NCBI RefSeq assembly: GCF_022968795.1
Contig: NZ_JALJRB010000015.1
Coordinates: forward strand, 50,362 to 114,361
Reading direction: 5' to 3'
Length of the DNA stretch: 64,000 nucleotides
Source: Desulfatitalea alkaliphila
Lineage (GTDB): Bacteria; Desulfobacterota; Desulfobacteria; Desulfobacterales; Desulfosarcinaceae
Both the position numbers and the translations under genes were made by a program. Positions 1 through 8,023 of this stretch are shown piece by piece. The first letter of the stretch is position 1; every line of letters begins with the position of its first letter. Below the pieces are notes generated by a model. The model did not search any database and was not told the origin of the DNA. It saw nothing but the letters and a program-made list of their open reading frames with translations.

Positions 1-524
1 AACACCGCCCGGGCATCGTCGCGGTAGTTTTCGATCTGCCGCTGCAACATGTGCTTGGCGTTGCGGATGCGCTCGCTGGTGCGGTCGTTGCCCCACACGG
101 AGATATGGATCTTGTATCCCACCTGCGCGGGAATCTTGCGCAAACCGTTGGTGGCGATGGCCCCCAGGGGCATCTGCTCATGGCAAACCGTCAGCAGCTC
201 GGGCACCAGGGAGGGTTCGGCACCGGCCAGCACCACATAGGTGATACCGCGCGCCTTCTCGGACTGCATCAGGGCCCGCCAGGCTTCAGGGTCCGACACT
301 TCCCGGGCGTGCTGCTTTTCGCCCTCAAAATAGTAGCATCCGTCGCAGCGTATGTTGCAACGGTGGGTCATGTCATAGGTGGATTCGCGCAGAAAAAAGT
401 ACTGCCGCACCTTCTCCCACCGCTCACGCACCGCCGCATCGGCGATCAACTCGGAGAACTTCCATTGCCTTGCGGCGCCCCCGGCCCCTTCGGCCGAAGG
501 CGCGGCCTCATTTTGTTCCACCAT
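1..524 (-). CDS. Radical SAM protein, 3' end cut by the window edge
   Basis: About 174 codons are visible; the rest lies outside the window. Cys56, Cys60 and Cys63 form the CX3CX2C motif (CNIRCDGC) that binds the radical SAM 4Fe-4S cluster. Further on are short motifs typical of the fold (VLAGAEPS, ATNGLRKIP, HISVWG). No B12-binding domain precedes the cysteines, which start near residue 56, so this differs from the four cobalamin-type radical SAM proteins of the cluster. The ATG shares its A with the TAA stop of the upstream acyl carrier protein gene, so the two are translationally coupled. It is the last visible gene of a leftward operon with ACP, dehydratase, radical SAM and ketosynthase genes, which suggests it acts on the ACP-bound or released lipid; the reaction is unknown. 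Confidence 0.85.
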   Translation of the reverse strand, partial: MVEQNEAAPSAEGAGGAARQWKFSELIADAAVRERWEKVRQYFFLRESTYDMTHRCNIRCDGCYYFEGEKQHAREVSDPEAWRALMQSEKARGITYVVLAGAEPSLVPELLTVCHEQMPLGAIATNGLRKIPAQVGYKIHISVWGNDRTSERIRNAKHMLQRQIENYRDDARAV

Positions 525-799
525 TACGCCTCGGCTGTCCGTTTCTTGTAAATGTATTCCGAAATCAGGCGCAGTGTGGTCAGCTTGGGATAATCGTCCT
601 CGTCGATGCGCACGGCATATTGGTCCCGCAGCACCAGGGCCACGGTGGCCAAATCCATACTGTCGATGCCCACCTCGTCCACCAGGTCGATGTCGGGGTC
701 GAAGGTTTCGGCCGTGACATCCTCCAGCTTCAGTTCCTCAATCATGATTCGGGCGATATCGCGAATCATCCGGTCCAGATCAGTTGTTACCACCGCCAT
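524..799 (-). CDS. Acyl carrier protein 1
   Basis: An acidic 91-residue protein with the phosphopantetheine attachment motif GIDSMD; Ser47 would carry the prosthetic group. Length and helix pattern fit a type II acyl carrier protein. It would tether the growing acyl or polyene chain for the ketosynthases, reductase and dehydratases nearby. It lies 5 bp downstream of the HFPG hot-dog gene and overlaps the radical SAM gene by 1 bp, so all three are probably cotranscribed. It is one of three distinct ACPs in the cluster, as in APE-type systems, which usually have two; the division of labour cannot be read from sequence. Confidence 0.9.
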   Translation of the reverse strand: MAVVTTDLDRMIRDIARIMIEELKLEDVTAETFDPDIDLVDEVGIDSMDLATVALVLRDQYAVRIDEDDYPKLTTLRLISEYIYKKRTAEA

Positions 800-804
800 G
801 CCTG

Positions 805-1194
805 TTATTCTCCTTTAGCAGAATCTTTTGCCTCTTTGGCGCCGGCCGCCGCCACCACCATGTTGCCGCTGCAGACCAGCACTTCGTCCTTGCTGATGCG
901 AAAGCTGTAATTGTCGTTTTTCCCCGGCCGGGCCTCGGCCGTAACCACCAGGTGATCGTCCGGCAGCACCATCTGCTTAAATCGCACCCGACTCACCTCC
1001 ACCACCCGCAGGGGCATTTCCCGAGCGTGGCGGAGGACATCCAGCACCATTCCCAACTGAGCAACTCCCGGAAGAATCGGATGGCCGGGGAAATGGCCGT
1101 TGAACCAGGGGGACGACGGTGGCACGTGCACATCGGCCGACGGGCATTGCGCATCATAAGGCGTTCGAATTGTTAGATGATACCACACAGCCAT
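805..1194 (-). CDS. ApeI/FabZ-like 3-hydroxyacyl-ACP dehydratase subunit (His-bearing)
   Basis: A 129-residue hot-dog protein carrying GHFPGHPILPG; His34 matches the catalytic His of FabZ. The second catalytic residue of FabZ (Glu in PGV-LIVE) is missing: here the matching stretch is PGVAQLG. That pattern is known from ApeI of aryl-polyene clusters, which works as a heterodimer with ApeP. The partner here would be the protein at 5504, which has the Glu but no HFPG motif. The N-terminal LPHR segment of ordinary FabZ is absent. I start at the ATG at 1194; a GTG at 1275 would add 27 unconvincing residues. Role inferred: removal of water from 3-hydroxyacyl-ACP to give the conjugated or unsaturated chain. 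Confidence 0.8.
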   Translation of the reverse strand: MAVWYHLTIRTPYDAQCPSADVHVPPSSPWFNGHFPGHPILPGVAQLGMVLDVLRHAREMPLRVVEVSRVRFKQMVLPDDHLVVTAEARPGKNDNYSFRISKDEVLVCSGNMVVAAAGAKEAKDSAKGE

Positions 1195-1281
1195 TTTTAT
1201 TGTAAATCCTGTTTTGCATTCCCCCCAACGGCGCTTCGCACCGACCGCCGCAATCGATCCACCCGGTGACGCCACTCTGTT

Positions 1282-2631
1282 TCAACGGACCAGGTATTCC
1301 CACAACGGCCCTGAGAAACCGCGCCGATACATGCGGGCCATGATTTTAACCACCTTTTCCCCGCCGGCCCCCACCACCCAGTTGTCCCGCTGTCGGGCGT
1401 GCCCGGTCACCTGCGTGATCACATGGTCCATGGCCAGGCCGGGTGGGCGATAAAACACCGGTTCGAGCAGGTTGTCGCCGGTACTGATCTGCGCCTCGGC
1501 CACAGCCCGTTGGTAAAGGTCCGTATGAGGGTAAATGCGCATCCCGGCAAAGAGGAATAGAACGCATTTTTCCAACCTGTCAATACGCTCCAACGATTCG
1601 GCCACCGTTTGCGCCGTTTCGCCGGGACCACCGAACAGGAAATAGTGGGCCACATGCAGTCCGGCCGCCACGGCGGCTTTATGGGCCACCTTGACCTGAT
1701 CGGTGTGAAACGGTTTGCCGTAGGCCTTGAGCACCGCGTCACAGAACGCCTCGGTACCGAACTCCACGTGGCGCAAGCCGCATCCGGCCAGGGTGTCGAA
1801 ATAGCCGTCGGGCAGCGCCGTGGGCGCGAAAAACCCGCCCCAGGGAATGGTCACCCCCGCATCCCGCAGGGCCTGACCGACGGCCAGGCTGTGGGGGATA
1901 TCGGCATTGAAGGCCGAGTCCGTGAGAAAAATATATTTGGCGCCGGCCTCCTGGAGCTGCCGGGCGATGCGGCCGATGATTTCGGGTGGTTCGCAACGCA
2001 TGTGCCGCCCCTCGATGCGCGGATAGGTGCAGTAAACACAGCGAAAGGGGCAACCCCGCTTGGTTTGCAGATTGAGCATGCCGCCGTTGCGCAAGTAGAA
2101 ATCGGTGTGCGCTGCATCGGGGTCGAAGCGCCGCGCCCCTGCGCCCGCCAATGGCGGCGGGGCACCGCGCCGGCCGCCGCGAACGATCACCCCCGGCACC
2201 GCCAGGGGGTCTTGCCCGTTGGCAAGGGCATCGAGCAGCAATCCCAACCGCTCGCCCTCGCCCACGATGCCGTAATCGGCCGCCAAGGCGTCCATGATCT
2301 CGCGGGGAAACAGGGTGAAACCGCTGCCGCCCAAAATGACGGGGCCATTGCAGCAGCGCCGCACCCTTTCCACCAAGTCGCGGTAGCCGGGAATGTAGCC
2401 CCTGGGGTCGGTGATATCGGTGTTGTCGATGTTGCGCAGGGAAAGGCCGATCACCTCCGGCGCGAAGGCGCCGACGGCATCTTCCAGGGTAAGGCCCTCG
2501 GGCAACCGGTTCATGTCCAGCACCCTGACGGTGTGATCGGCGGCGATGGCCCCGGCCACATAGTCCAACCCCAGCGGATAAACCGGGTAGGGCTCGCGCA
2601 CCGTATTGGCCGATAGCAGCAACACCTTCAT
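1282..2631 (-). CDS. B12-binding-type radical SAM protein (BchE/HpnJ-like architecture)
   Basis: A 449-residue protein with an N-terminal Rossmann-like cobalamin-binding domain (residues 1-150; GGSGF and GEGE are typical loops, but no DxHxxG cobalamin ligand motif) and a radical SAM core with Cys194, Cys198 and Cys201 (RGCPFRCVYC). Proteins of this layout methylate unactivated carbons or make rings and ring contractions. Start: the ATG at 2631 overlaps the TGA of the ketosynthase gene (ATGA), and the residues upstream of it belong to that gene. It is the first of four such proteins in the cluster, and the only one coupled directly to the ketosynthase. Substrate unknown; an ACP-bound or released polyunsaturated chain is my inference. 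Confidence 0.85.
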   Translation of the reverse strand: MKVLLLSANTVREPYPVYPLGLDYVAGAIAADHTVRVLDMNRLPEGLTLEDAVGAFAPEVIGLSLRNIDNTDITDPRGYIPGYRDLVERVRRCCNGPVILGGSGFTLFPREIMDALAADYGIVGEGERLGLLLDALANGQDPLAVPGVIVRGGRRGAPPPLAGAGARRFDPDAAHTDFYLRNGGMLNLQTKRGCPFRCVYCTYPRIEGRHMRCEPPEIIGRIARQLQEAGAKYIFLTDSAFNADIPHSLAVGQALRDAGVTIPWGGFFAPTALPDGYFDTLAGCGLRHVEFGTEAFCDAVLKAYGKPFHTDQVKVAHKAAVAAGLHVAHYFLFGGPGETAQTVAESLERIDRLEKCVLFLFAGMRIYPHTDLYQRAVAEAQISTGDNLLEPVFYRPPGLAMDHVITQVTGHARQRDNWVVGAGGEKVVKIMARMYRRGFSGPLWEYLVR

Positions 2632-4796
2632 GGCAGCCGGATCCCCACGGCGCTCACGCCATCGCCCAGTCCCAGCAACAGCACCGCCTTGCCCGCCAGG
2701 GCGCAAGGGGCACCACCGGCCAGAGCTGCGGGCACCGCGCCAGCGCGCACCATGGCGACCCCCATCACGGCGGCCACGGCCGAAGCGGTGCCGAATTCCC
2801 CGGTCAAGCGTCGGTAATCCACCATTGGTCCATCAAAACCGCTGGCCTGCCGGAAAGCCGCCCATTGGGCCTCGGCCACTGCATAGGCCCGGGCCGGCAT
2901 CCCGACCAAGATTGCGCCGTAATTGTTGTGAACGACATCGGCGCCGCCCAGCAGGCCCACCAAGTCGGCCCCGGTCCCGGCGCCATCACCGCTGCGATAG
3001 GCCAGCAGTTGAAGCATCGGCGCGTTGCCGCCCGGTTCACGCCGCAACAGAAGGGCGCCGCCGCCGTCGGCCGCCGGCGGGTCCGGCCGTGCCGCGGGCG
3101 CCAGCAGGGGCGAGAGTTGCGGATGGTGTTCATCCAAGCCGGCCACCAAGACCGCATCCGCGGAGCGTCGTGTCAGCAGGTCGGCGGCCAGCAACGCCTG
3201 CTCGAAACTGTGGTCGCCGCCCGAGGTGGTCACATTGGCGCCTTTGATACCCAATTGCATGGCAATCTGACCGGCCGGCGCATTGTGCACCGACCCGACA
3301 AAATCAGTGGGCGACGGATACTGCCCCCGGGTCTCGGCCAATCGCTGCAAAAAGGCATGGGTTTCGGAAAGGGCGCCCCAGGCGGTGCCGATACTCACCG
3401 CCGTCGGCATGCGCTCCGGCGCCAGATCCCGGCAGGCATTCATCGCCAGGGACAGCGCCATGCGGGGCAACCGCTTGAAGCGACGGATGACCCGTGGCGG
3501 CAACGCCTCGGACAGGGTCTGTTCATCGAGACAACCGGCGCACTCCTTGCCCGCCAACAAGGCCTCCAGGCTGGCCGGTCCATGACCGGCGCCGGTGATG
3601 CAGGCGGCGCCTTGCACCGACAGCGGCGCGGTGACGACCGAGGGTGCCGCCACCGCAGCGGCACCGGCGGCGCGACCCACGATCACCGTCGCGTTGTTGC
3701 CGCCGAAACCGAAAGAGTTGGACATAACGGTCTTCAATGGTGCCGAACGGGGTGCGGTGACCGGCGAAATACCCAATTCGGGATCCGGCGTGCCATACCC
3801 CACGTTGCCAGGCAGCAGGCCGTTGCGGATGCACAGCGCCGCCACCACCGCCTCGATGGCCCCTGCTGCGGCCAGGGGATGCCCCATGGCCCCTTTGATG
3901 GAAGACAGCGGGGGCGGCTGCCGGCCGAACAACCGGTGCACCGCCCGGCCCTCGGCCAAGTCGTTGTCCGGCGTACCGGTGCCATGCAGATTGATGTAGT
4001 CGATTTGCGCAGGCGTCAAGCCGGCATCGGCCAGGGCGGCGGTCATGGCGGCCAAAGCGCCTTCTCCCTCGGGATGGGGCGCGGTGGCATGGTGCGCGTC
4101 ACAGGAGAGACCGGCACCCAGCAGGCATACCCCGTCAGCGGCGGCATCGGCACTGAGCAGCAGCAAAGCCGCGCCTTCGGCCACCGACATGCCGCGCCGC
4201 TCACGGTCAAGGGGCCGTGCGCCCGCCGGGTCGATCAGCTGCAGGGACTTGAAGCCGAAATAGGTCAAACGGCACAAGGAATCGACGCCGCCGGCCAGGA
4301 CCCGTCGCGCCATGCCGCAACGCAACATTTCCAGGGCCAACTTGAGGGCCACGGCCCCCGACGAGCAGGCGGTGGAAACGGTGAGCACCGGCCCGGTGCA
4401 CCCCCATTGGCGGGCCAGATCCTCGGCCACCGTGGCGAGGCCATGATGACGGTAGGCCCGCGGGTCGGTGCAATGGTTTTGCAAAAGGGATTCTGTGGTC
4501 AGAATGCCGCCGGTGGTGGTGCCCAACACAATGGCATCGGGCGCCGCGTCGCTGCCGGCCAAGGCCTCCGCGGCCGCAATCCGCGCCAACCGATGGGTGC
4601 GGGGCAAGGCCTGGTCTTGCATATCGAACCCTCGGACCGCCCCCACGGGCAGCACTTGGCCGGCAGGCGCCACGAAAAGCGTCAAGCCGCTCAAGCCGCA
4701 TTCCCCGCCGCGCAATGCCGCCAGGGTCCGCTCCGCACCGGTTCCCAACGCGCTGACCACTCCCATGCCGGCAATGGTCACCGGGACATCACTCAA
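2628..4796 (-). CDS. Fused beta-ketoacyl-ACP synthase / chain-length-factor-like protein
   Basis: 722 residues, about twice a normal ketosynthase. Residues 1-380 form a complete FabF-type domain with Cys144 (STACSSG), His271 (HGTGTPDND) and His306 (KGAMGHPLAA) plus the NSFGFGGNN tail. Residues 395-722 form a second ketosynthase-like domain (GSVHNAPAGQ, then TTSGGDHSFE where the nucleophile should be), so the active-site Cys is replaced and the domain should not condense. This is the arrangement of a KS:CLF heterodimer such as ApeO:ApeC of aryl-polyene synthesis, here in one chain. The gene overlaps the upstream ACP gene and the downstream radical SAM gene by 4 bp each. Predicted role: repeated condensation with control of chain length. 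Confidence 0.88.
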   Translation of the reverse strand: MSDVPVTIAGMGVVSALGTGAERTLAALRGGECGLSGLTLFVAPAGQVLPVGAVRGFDMQDQALPRTHRLARIAAAEALAGSDAAPDAIVLGTTTGGILTTESLLQNHCTDPRAYRHHGLATVAEDLARQWGCTGPVLTVSTACSSGAVALKLALEMLRCGMARRVLAGGVDSLCRLTYFGFKSLQLIDPAGARPLDRERRGMSVAEGAALLLLSADAAADGVCLLGAGLSCDAHHATAPHPEGEGALAAMTAALADAGLTPAQIDYINLHGTGTPDNDLAEGRAVHRLFGRQPPPLSSIKGAMGHPLAAAGAIEAVVAALCIRNGLLPGNVGYGTPDPELGISPVTAPRSAPLKTVMSNSFGFGGNNATVIVGRAAGAAAVAAPSVVTAPLSVQGAACITGAGHGPASLEALLAGKECAGCLDEQTLSEALPPRVIRRFKRLPRMALSLAMNACRDLAPERMPTAVSIGTAWGALSETHAFLQRLAETRGQYPSPTDFVGSVHNAPAGQIAMQLGIKGANVTTSGGDHSFEQALLAADLLTRRSADAVLVAGLDEHHPQLSPLLAPAARPDPPAADGGGALLLRREPGGNAPMLQLLAYRSGDGAGTGADLVGLLGGADVVHNNYGAILVGMPARAYAVAEAQWAAFRQASGFDGPMVDYRRLTGEFGTASAVAAVMGVAMVRAGAVPAALAGGAPCALAGKAVLLLGLGDGVSAVGIRLP

Positions 4797-5059
4797 TTGG
4801 GCAGCTCCGAAGCGTGTTCCTGGATATAGGCCGCGAGGGTACCGAGGGTGGCAAACACTTTGGCGCCCAGCTCCTTGTTGTTGATGGCCACCCCGTAATC
4901 CTTCTCGATCATGATGACCATCTCCAGCACATCGATGGAGTCGATGCCCAGCTCGCCTCCCACCAATTGGGCGTCGGTCTGGATATCCGCCGGTGTTACA
5001 TCCGGCAGATTCAATATGTCGACAATTTTGACTTTCAGCTCTTCGATCAAATGTTCCAT
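4793..5059 (-). CDS. Acyl carrier protein 2
   Basis: An 88-residue acidic four-helix protein with GIDSID; Ser41 is the predicted phosphopantetheine site. It is the first gene of the leftward operon that reads ACP, KS-CLF, radical SAM, dehydratase, ACP, radical SAM. Its stop codon overlaps the ketosynthase start by 4 bp (ATGA), which favours equal synthesis of carrier and condensing enzyme. Upstream is a 440-bp divergent intergenic region, the likely site of its promoter. Confidence 0.92.
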   Translation of the reverse strand: MEHLIEELKVKIVDILNLPDVTPADIQTDAQLVGGELGIDSIDVLEMVIMIEKDYGVAINNKELGAKVFATLGTLAAYIQEHASELPN

Positions 5060-5503
5060 AATTCGTTGGTTACCCCACCCCTATGAATTGCACCGGCCGG
5101 CACCTTTTAAGCATGACAATGCATCAATAGGTGTCACCGGGCTGATCGGTTTTATTATCAGGTTCACATGAACCCTGTCCACCCCTAAAACCGGGACCGC
5201 TGCAAGCAATCCGCGATCACCACCCGAAGTTGATCGAGCATCTTCTTGTCGAAATCGAAATCGCTATCGGGATCGGGATCTATTCTCTTTAATCCGGTGA
5301 CCATAGTACCTGAATTTTTTCGATTTCGATCCCGATTTCGATTGTCACAGGATTATACAATGAACTTTCCCGGTGGCGCGCGGGGTCATGGACAGCCATT
5401 GTGTTTTATAGTACCATCCCACACCGCACATGATGCCGCGCAACCTTACTGTGCTATGCGTGTGCTTGTTTTTAAACCGTTATGCCGCAACGGACCATAC
5501 CCT
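5060..5503. other. Divergent intergenic region
   Basis: About 440 bp separate the leftward ACP operon from the rightward dehydratase operon, so promoters for both should lie here. I see no convincing -35/-10 or -24/-12 pair. The middle holds an imperfect inverted repeat of the AATCGCTATCGGGATCG family (listed separately). An open frame upstream of 5504 reaches 5246 but has no conserved look and runs through the repeat. Confidence 0.6.
5250..5346. repeat. Inverted copy of the AATCGCTATCGGGATCG repeat family
   Basis: The left arm (5250-5280) and right arm (5321-5346) are built from alternating ATCGAAATCG and GGGATCG units and are imperfect reverse complements about 40 bp apart. The same core occurs at 32454-32520 and 33761-33787, always between genes. 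It could fold as a hairpin in RNA or DNA. Function unknown. Confidence 0.75.
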
Positions 5504-5929
5504 ATGCCGACGTCACCCCTGACCCTCGAAATGGTGTTGCCCCACCGCAAACCCATGCTGTTGATCGGGGAAGTGCTCTGCTTCGACGAGCAAGGCGCGG
5601 TCACCCGGTCCACCGCGGATGCACAATGGCCCCTGGGCACTTCCGAGGGCATCAGCGGCTTGATCCTCATCGAGCTGGTGGCCCAGACCGCCGGCGTCAA
5701 CAACGGATTGGCGCTGCGCAAACGAAACGGCGGCGGCCACCAGCGCGGCTGGATCGTGGGCGTCAAACGGGCCCGTTTGATGATCGACCGCATTGCACCG
5801 GGCACCCAAATAGTGGTTGCAACGCAAAATGGTTTTGCCTATGAAAACTTTCGGGAGGTGCACGGCACCGTCCGCATCGACAACCAAACAGCCGCTGAAA
5901 TCACGCTGCAACTGATGCAGGCCAAATAA
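5504..5929 (+). CDS. ApeP-like hot-dog dehydratase subunit (Glu-bearing)
   Basis: A 141-residue hot-dog protein. LPHRKPM near residues 12-18 is the usual N-terminal segment of FabZ-like dehydratases, and Glu57 in GLILIELVAQTAG matches the FabZ catalytic Glu. The His-containing HFPG motif is missing, so alone it should lack half of the active site; the protein at 805-1194 has the complementary His. This matches the ApeI:ApeP heterodimer of aryl-polyene clusters. I chose the ATG at 5504, 12 residues before LPHR; upstream in-frame sequence is not protein-like. First gene of a rightward operon followed by a FabG-type reductase 39 bp downstream. Confidence 0.82.
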   Translation: MPTSPLTLEMVLPHRKPMLLIGEVLCFDEQGAVTRSTADAQWPLGTSEGISGLILIELVAQTAGVNNGLALRKRNGGGHQRGWIVGVKRARLMIDRIAPGTQIVVATQNGFAYENFREVHGTVRIDNQTAAEITLQLMQAK

Positions 5930-5968
5930 TCAGGCGGCAGGATCGACTGTTCAGCAAAGGATCGACAT

Positions 5969-6709
5969 ATGCAAGATTCAGCCGGCAACAAACCGGTGGC
6001 GCTGGTCACCGGCGGCAGCAAGGGGATCGGCCGCGCCATCTGCGTGGAGATGGCACGTTGCGGTTACGAGGTGATCATCAATTATCTTTCAGATGAGGCA
6101 GGTGCCCGGGAGACCCTGGCGCAGGTGGAGCAGCAGGGCGGCAGCGGCATGTGCATCGGTTTCGACGTGGCCGCGGAAGCGGCCACCCAGGACGCGCTTG
6201 AACGCATCTTCGCCACCTATGCATCGGTGGACGCCCTGATCAACAACGCCGGCCGCATCGCCGACGAACTGTTCGTAATGATGACACCGGACAAATGGCG
6301 CGGCGTGATCGACACCACCCTGCAGGGGTTTTACAACGTCACACGGCCCGTGCTCGAAAAAATGGTGGTGCACAAACGGGGGTCGGTGGTCTCCATCGCC
6401 TCGGTGGCGGGCATCATGGGCAATCGCGGGCAGGCCAACTACGCCGCCGCCAAGGCGGGGTTGATCGGCGCCAGCCGATCGGTGGCCGCCGAAGTGGCCC
6501 GGCTCGGCATCCGGGTCAATGTGGTGGCGCCGGGGTTGATCCAGACCGACATGATCCATGACGCACCGGTGCAAAAGATAAAATCGATGATCCCCATGGC
6601 CCGCCTCGGCAAGGCCGAGGAGGTGGCCCGGGTGGTGCGTTTTCTCTGCTCGGAGGATGCATCCTACTTGACCGGCCAGGTCATCAGCGTCAACGGCGGT
6701 ATGTTTTGA
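5969..6709 (+). CDS. 3-oxoacyl-ACP reductase, FabG-like SDR
   Basis: A 246-residue short-chain dehydrogenase with the NADP-binding motif TGGSKGIG near the N-terminus, NNAG, and a catalytic Ser-Tyr-Lys set (SIASVAG, then YAAAKAG). Reduces 3-ketoacyl-ACP to 3-hydroxyacyl-ACP. It sits between the dehydratase subunit and the LolA-like gene, the order expected for the KR of an APE-type cluster (ApeQ role). Its TGA is overlapped by the TTG start of the next gene, so the operon continues. Confidence 0.92.
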   Translation: MQDSAGNKPVALVTGGSKGIGRAICVEMARCGYEVIINYLSDEAGARETLAQVEQQGGSGMCIGFDVAAEAATQDALERIFATYASVDALINNAGRIADELFVMMTPDKWRGVIDTTLQGFYNVTRPVLEKMVVHKRGSVVSIASVAGIMGNRGQANYAAAKAGLIGASRSVAAEVARLGIRVNVVAPGLIQTDMIHDAPVQKIKSMIPMARLGKAEEVARVVRFLCSEDASYLTGQVISVNGGMF

Positions 6710-7314
6710 GCCGTTTCAAAGCGCTGCACCTGCTTTTACCGTTGTTTGCCCTGTTGTGTGTCGGGTGGGCCGATTCATGGGACGGGATCCGCACGGCGGC
6801 TGAAACGGTGACGGCCATCCAGGCCGATTTCATTCAGGAGAAACACCTGCCGATCCTTGCCAAACCTTTGGTTTCCAAGGGACGTTTCTATTTTCGCACG
6901 CCCCGCTCACTGCGCTGGGAATACCTGGCGCCGTTGCAAAGCATTCTGATCATGCACGAAGGCCGCACCACCCGCTGGGTGGCCGATCCATCCGGCTGGC
7001 GCGCCGAACGGGGACCGGGCCTGGAAGCCATGCAGGTCGTGTTGCAGGAAATCAGCCTCTGGCTGTCCGGCCGTTTCGAGGACAACCCTTCCTTCGATGC
7101 CCGCCTGACCGCTGAACGGCGGATTGTGCTCACCCCGCGCGAAGCGGCCTTCGAGGAGCTCATCCAGCGCATCGAGCTGCAACTGGGCGCACAACCCGGG
7201 ACCATCGAAAGCGTTGAAATCCACGAGGGCCCGCAAGCCTTCACCCGCTTGATTTTCGAAGGCACGCAACTCAACCCGGACTTGAAGGCGGCGATCTTCA
7301 AGGAGGCACCATGA
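6706..7314 (+). CDS. LolA-like outer-membrane lipoprotein carrier protein
   Basis: A 202-residue protein with a signal peptide (hydrophobic LLLPLFALLCVG, residues 9-20) and the LolA-like pattern of an N-terminal helix (VTAIQADFIQEKHL) followed by GRFYFRTPRSLRWEY. It would act in the periplasm, carrying a hydrophobic product between membranes. LolA homologues are standard members of APE/xanthomonadin clusters. The start appears to be a TTG overlapping the previous TGA; the next in-frame ATG would remove the signal peptide. It overlaps the following lipoprotein gene by 4 bp. Confidence 0.85.
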   Translation: MSRFKALHLLLPLFALLCVGWADSWDGIRTAAETVTAIQADFIQEKHLPILAKPLVSKGRFYFRTPRSLRWEYLAPLQSILIMHEGRTTRWVADPSGWRAERGPGLEAMQVVLQEISLWLSGRFEDNPSFDARLTAERRIVLTPREAAFEELIQRIELQLGAQPGTIESVEIHEGPQAFTRLIFEGTQLNPDLKAAIFKEAP

Positions 7315-8000
7315 GCAAACATCGTTTTCCTATAATGACGGCAATCCTTGTCATGCTGCTGGTCGTGGCCTGCGCCGGTCCGCCGCGCATTGCATTGCCA
7401 CCTGATGACACGAATGGCGATTTTGCAGCCGATTGCGCCGCCGTCTTTCCCCAAGGCAACTGGCAGTTCGCCCACGCCATCCAGGCCCACCTGCCCGATG
7501 GCTCGCGCCAGACGATGATCGGCATCACCCGCATCTCCGCCGCTGCGCAGGCCTTCGAATGCGCCATGCTGACCCTCGAAGGCATGGTCCTGTTTCAAGC
7601 CCGTTATGATGGTACTGCCATTGAAGTAAAAAAGGCGGTCCCCCCGATGGACCAGCCGGGCTTCGCCCAAGGGCTGATCGATGATATCGCGCTGCTCTTC
7701 TTCCCTCCCGCCGCGCCGCCGGCGCAATCCGGTCTTTTAAAAGACGGCGCCCGCATCTGTCGCTACCCCCTTGGGGACGGCATCCAGGATGTAGTCGTGC
7801 AGCCCGACGGCCGCTGGGAAATCCGCCGCTACGGCGCCGACGGGCGGCCACGCCGCACGGTCCTGCCCGATGGCAGCGAAGCCCGGCACCCCCAAGGCTT
7901 TCCCTCCCGGCTGGAGCTGCGCGCCCATGGCGCCAAGGGATACCGCCTCAACATGAGCTTGATGGAAGCCGTCCCCCTGGACAGCCGATCCACGCAATAG
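7311..8000 (+). CDS. DUF3261-like lipoprotein
   Basis: A 229-residue protein with a type II signal peptide: KHRF basic start, hydrophobic core and lipobox VVAC (Cys21). The body (FPQGNWQFAHAI and repeated beta-strand-like segments) fits the DUF3261 lipoproteins that accompany LolA-like and MMPL proteins in aryl-polyene clusters. It is probably anchored in the outer membrane and takes part in receiving or inserting the product. Family assignment rests on length, lipobox and position more than on a strong motif. It overlaps the LolA-like gene by 4 bp. Confidence 0.7.
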   Translation: MSKHRFPIMTAILVMLLVVACAGPPRIALPPDDTNGDFAADCAAVFPQGNWQFAHAIQAHLPDGSRQTMIGITRISAAAQAFECAMLTLEGMVLFQARYDGTAIEVKKAVPPMDQPGFAQGLIDDIALLFFPPAAPPAQSGLLKDGARICRYPLGDGIQDVVVQPDGRWEIRRYGADGRPRRTVLPDGSEARHPQGFPSRLELRAHGAKGYRLNMSLMEAVPLDSRSTQ

Positions 8001-8023
8001 CCAAGCAATCGAAAAGGAAAACC

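Noticed and set aside
2865..4829. Long rightward open frame opposite the KS-CLF gene
   Set aside because: High GC makes long antisense frames; this one is rich in Gly, His, Arg and Gln with no motif, while the opposite strand encodes clear ketosynthase motifs. The same holds at 10418-11650, 15805-17592 and 34076-36223.
5098..5113. Possible sigma-54 promoter CGGCAC-N5-AAGCA upstream of the dehydratase operon
   Set aside because: GG and GC are correctly spaced but the first base and the TT of the -12 box do not match, and it is about 390 bp from the ATG with no activator gene nearby.
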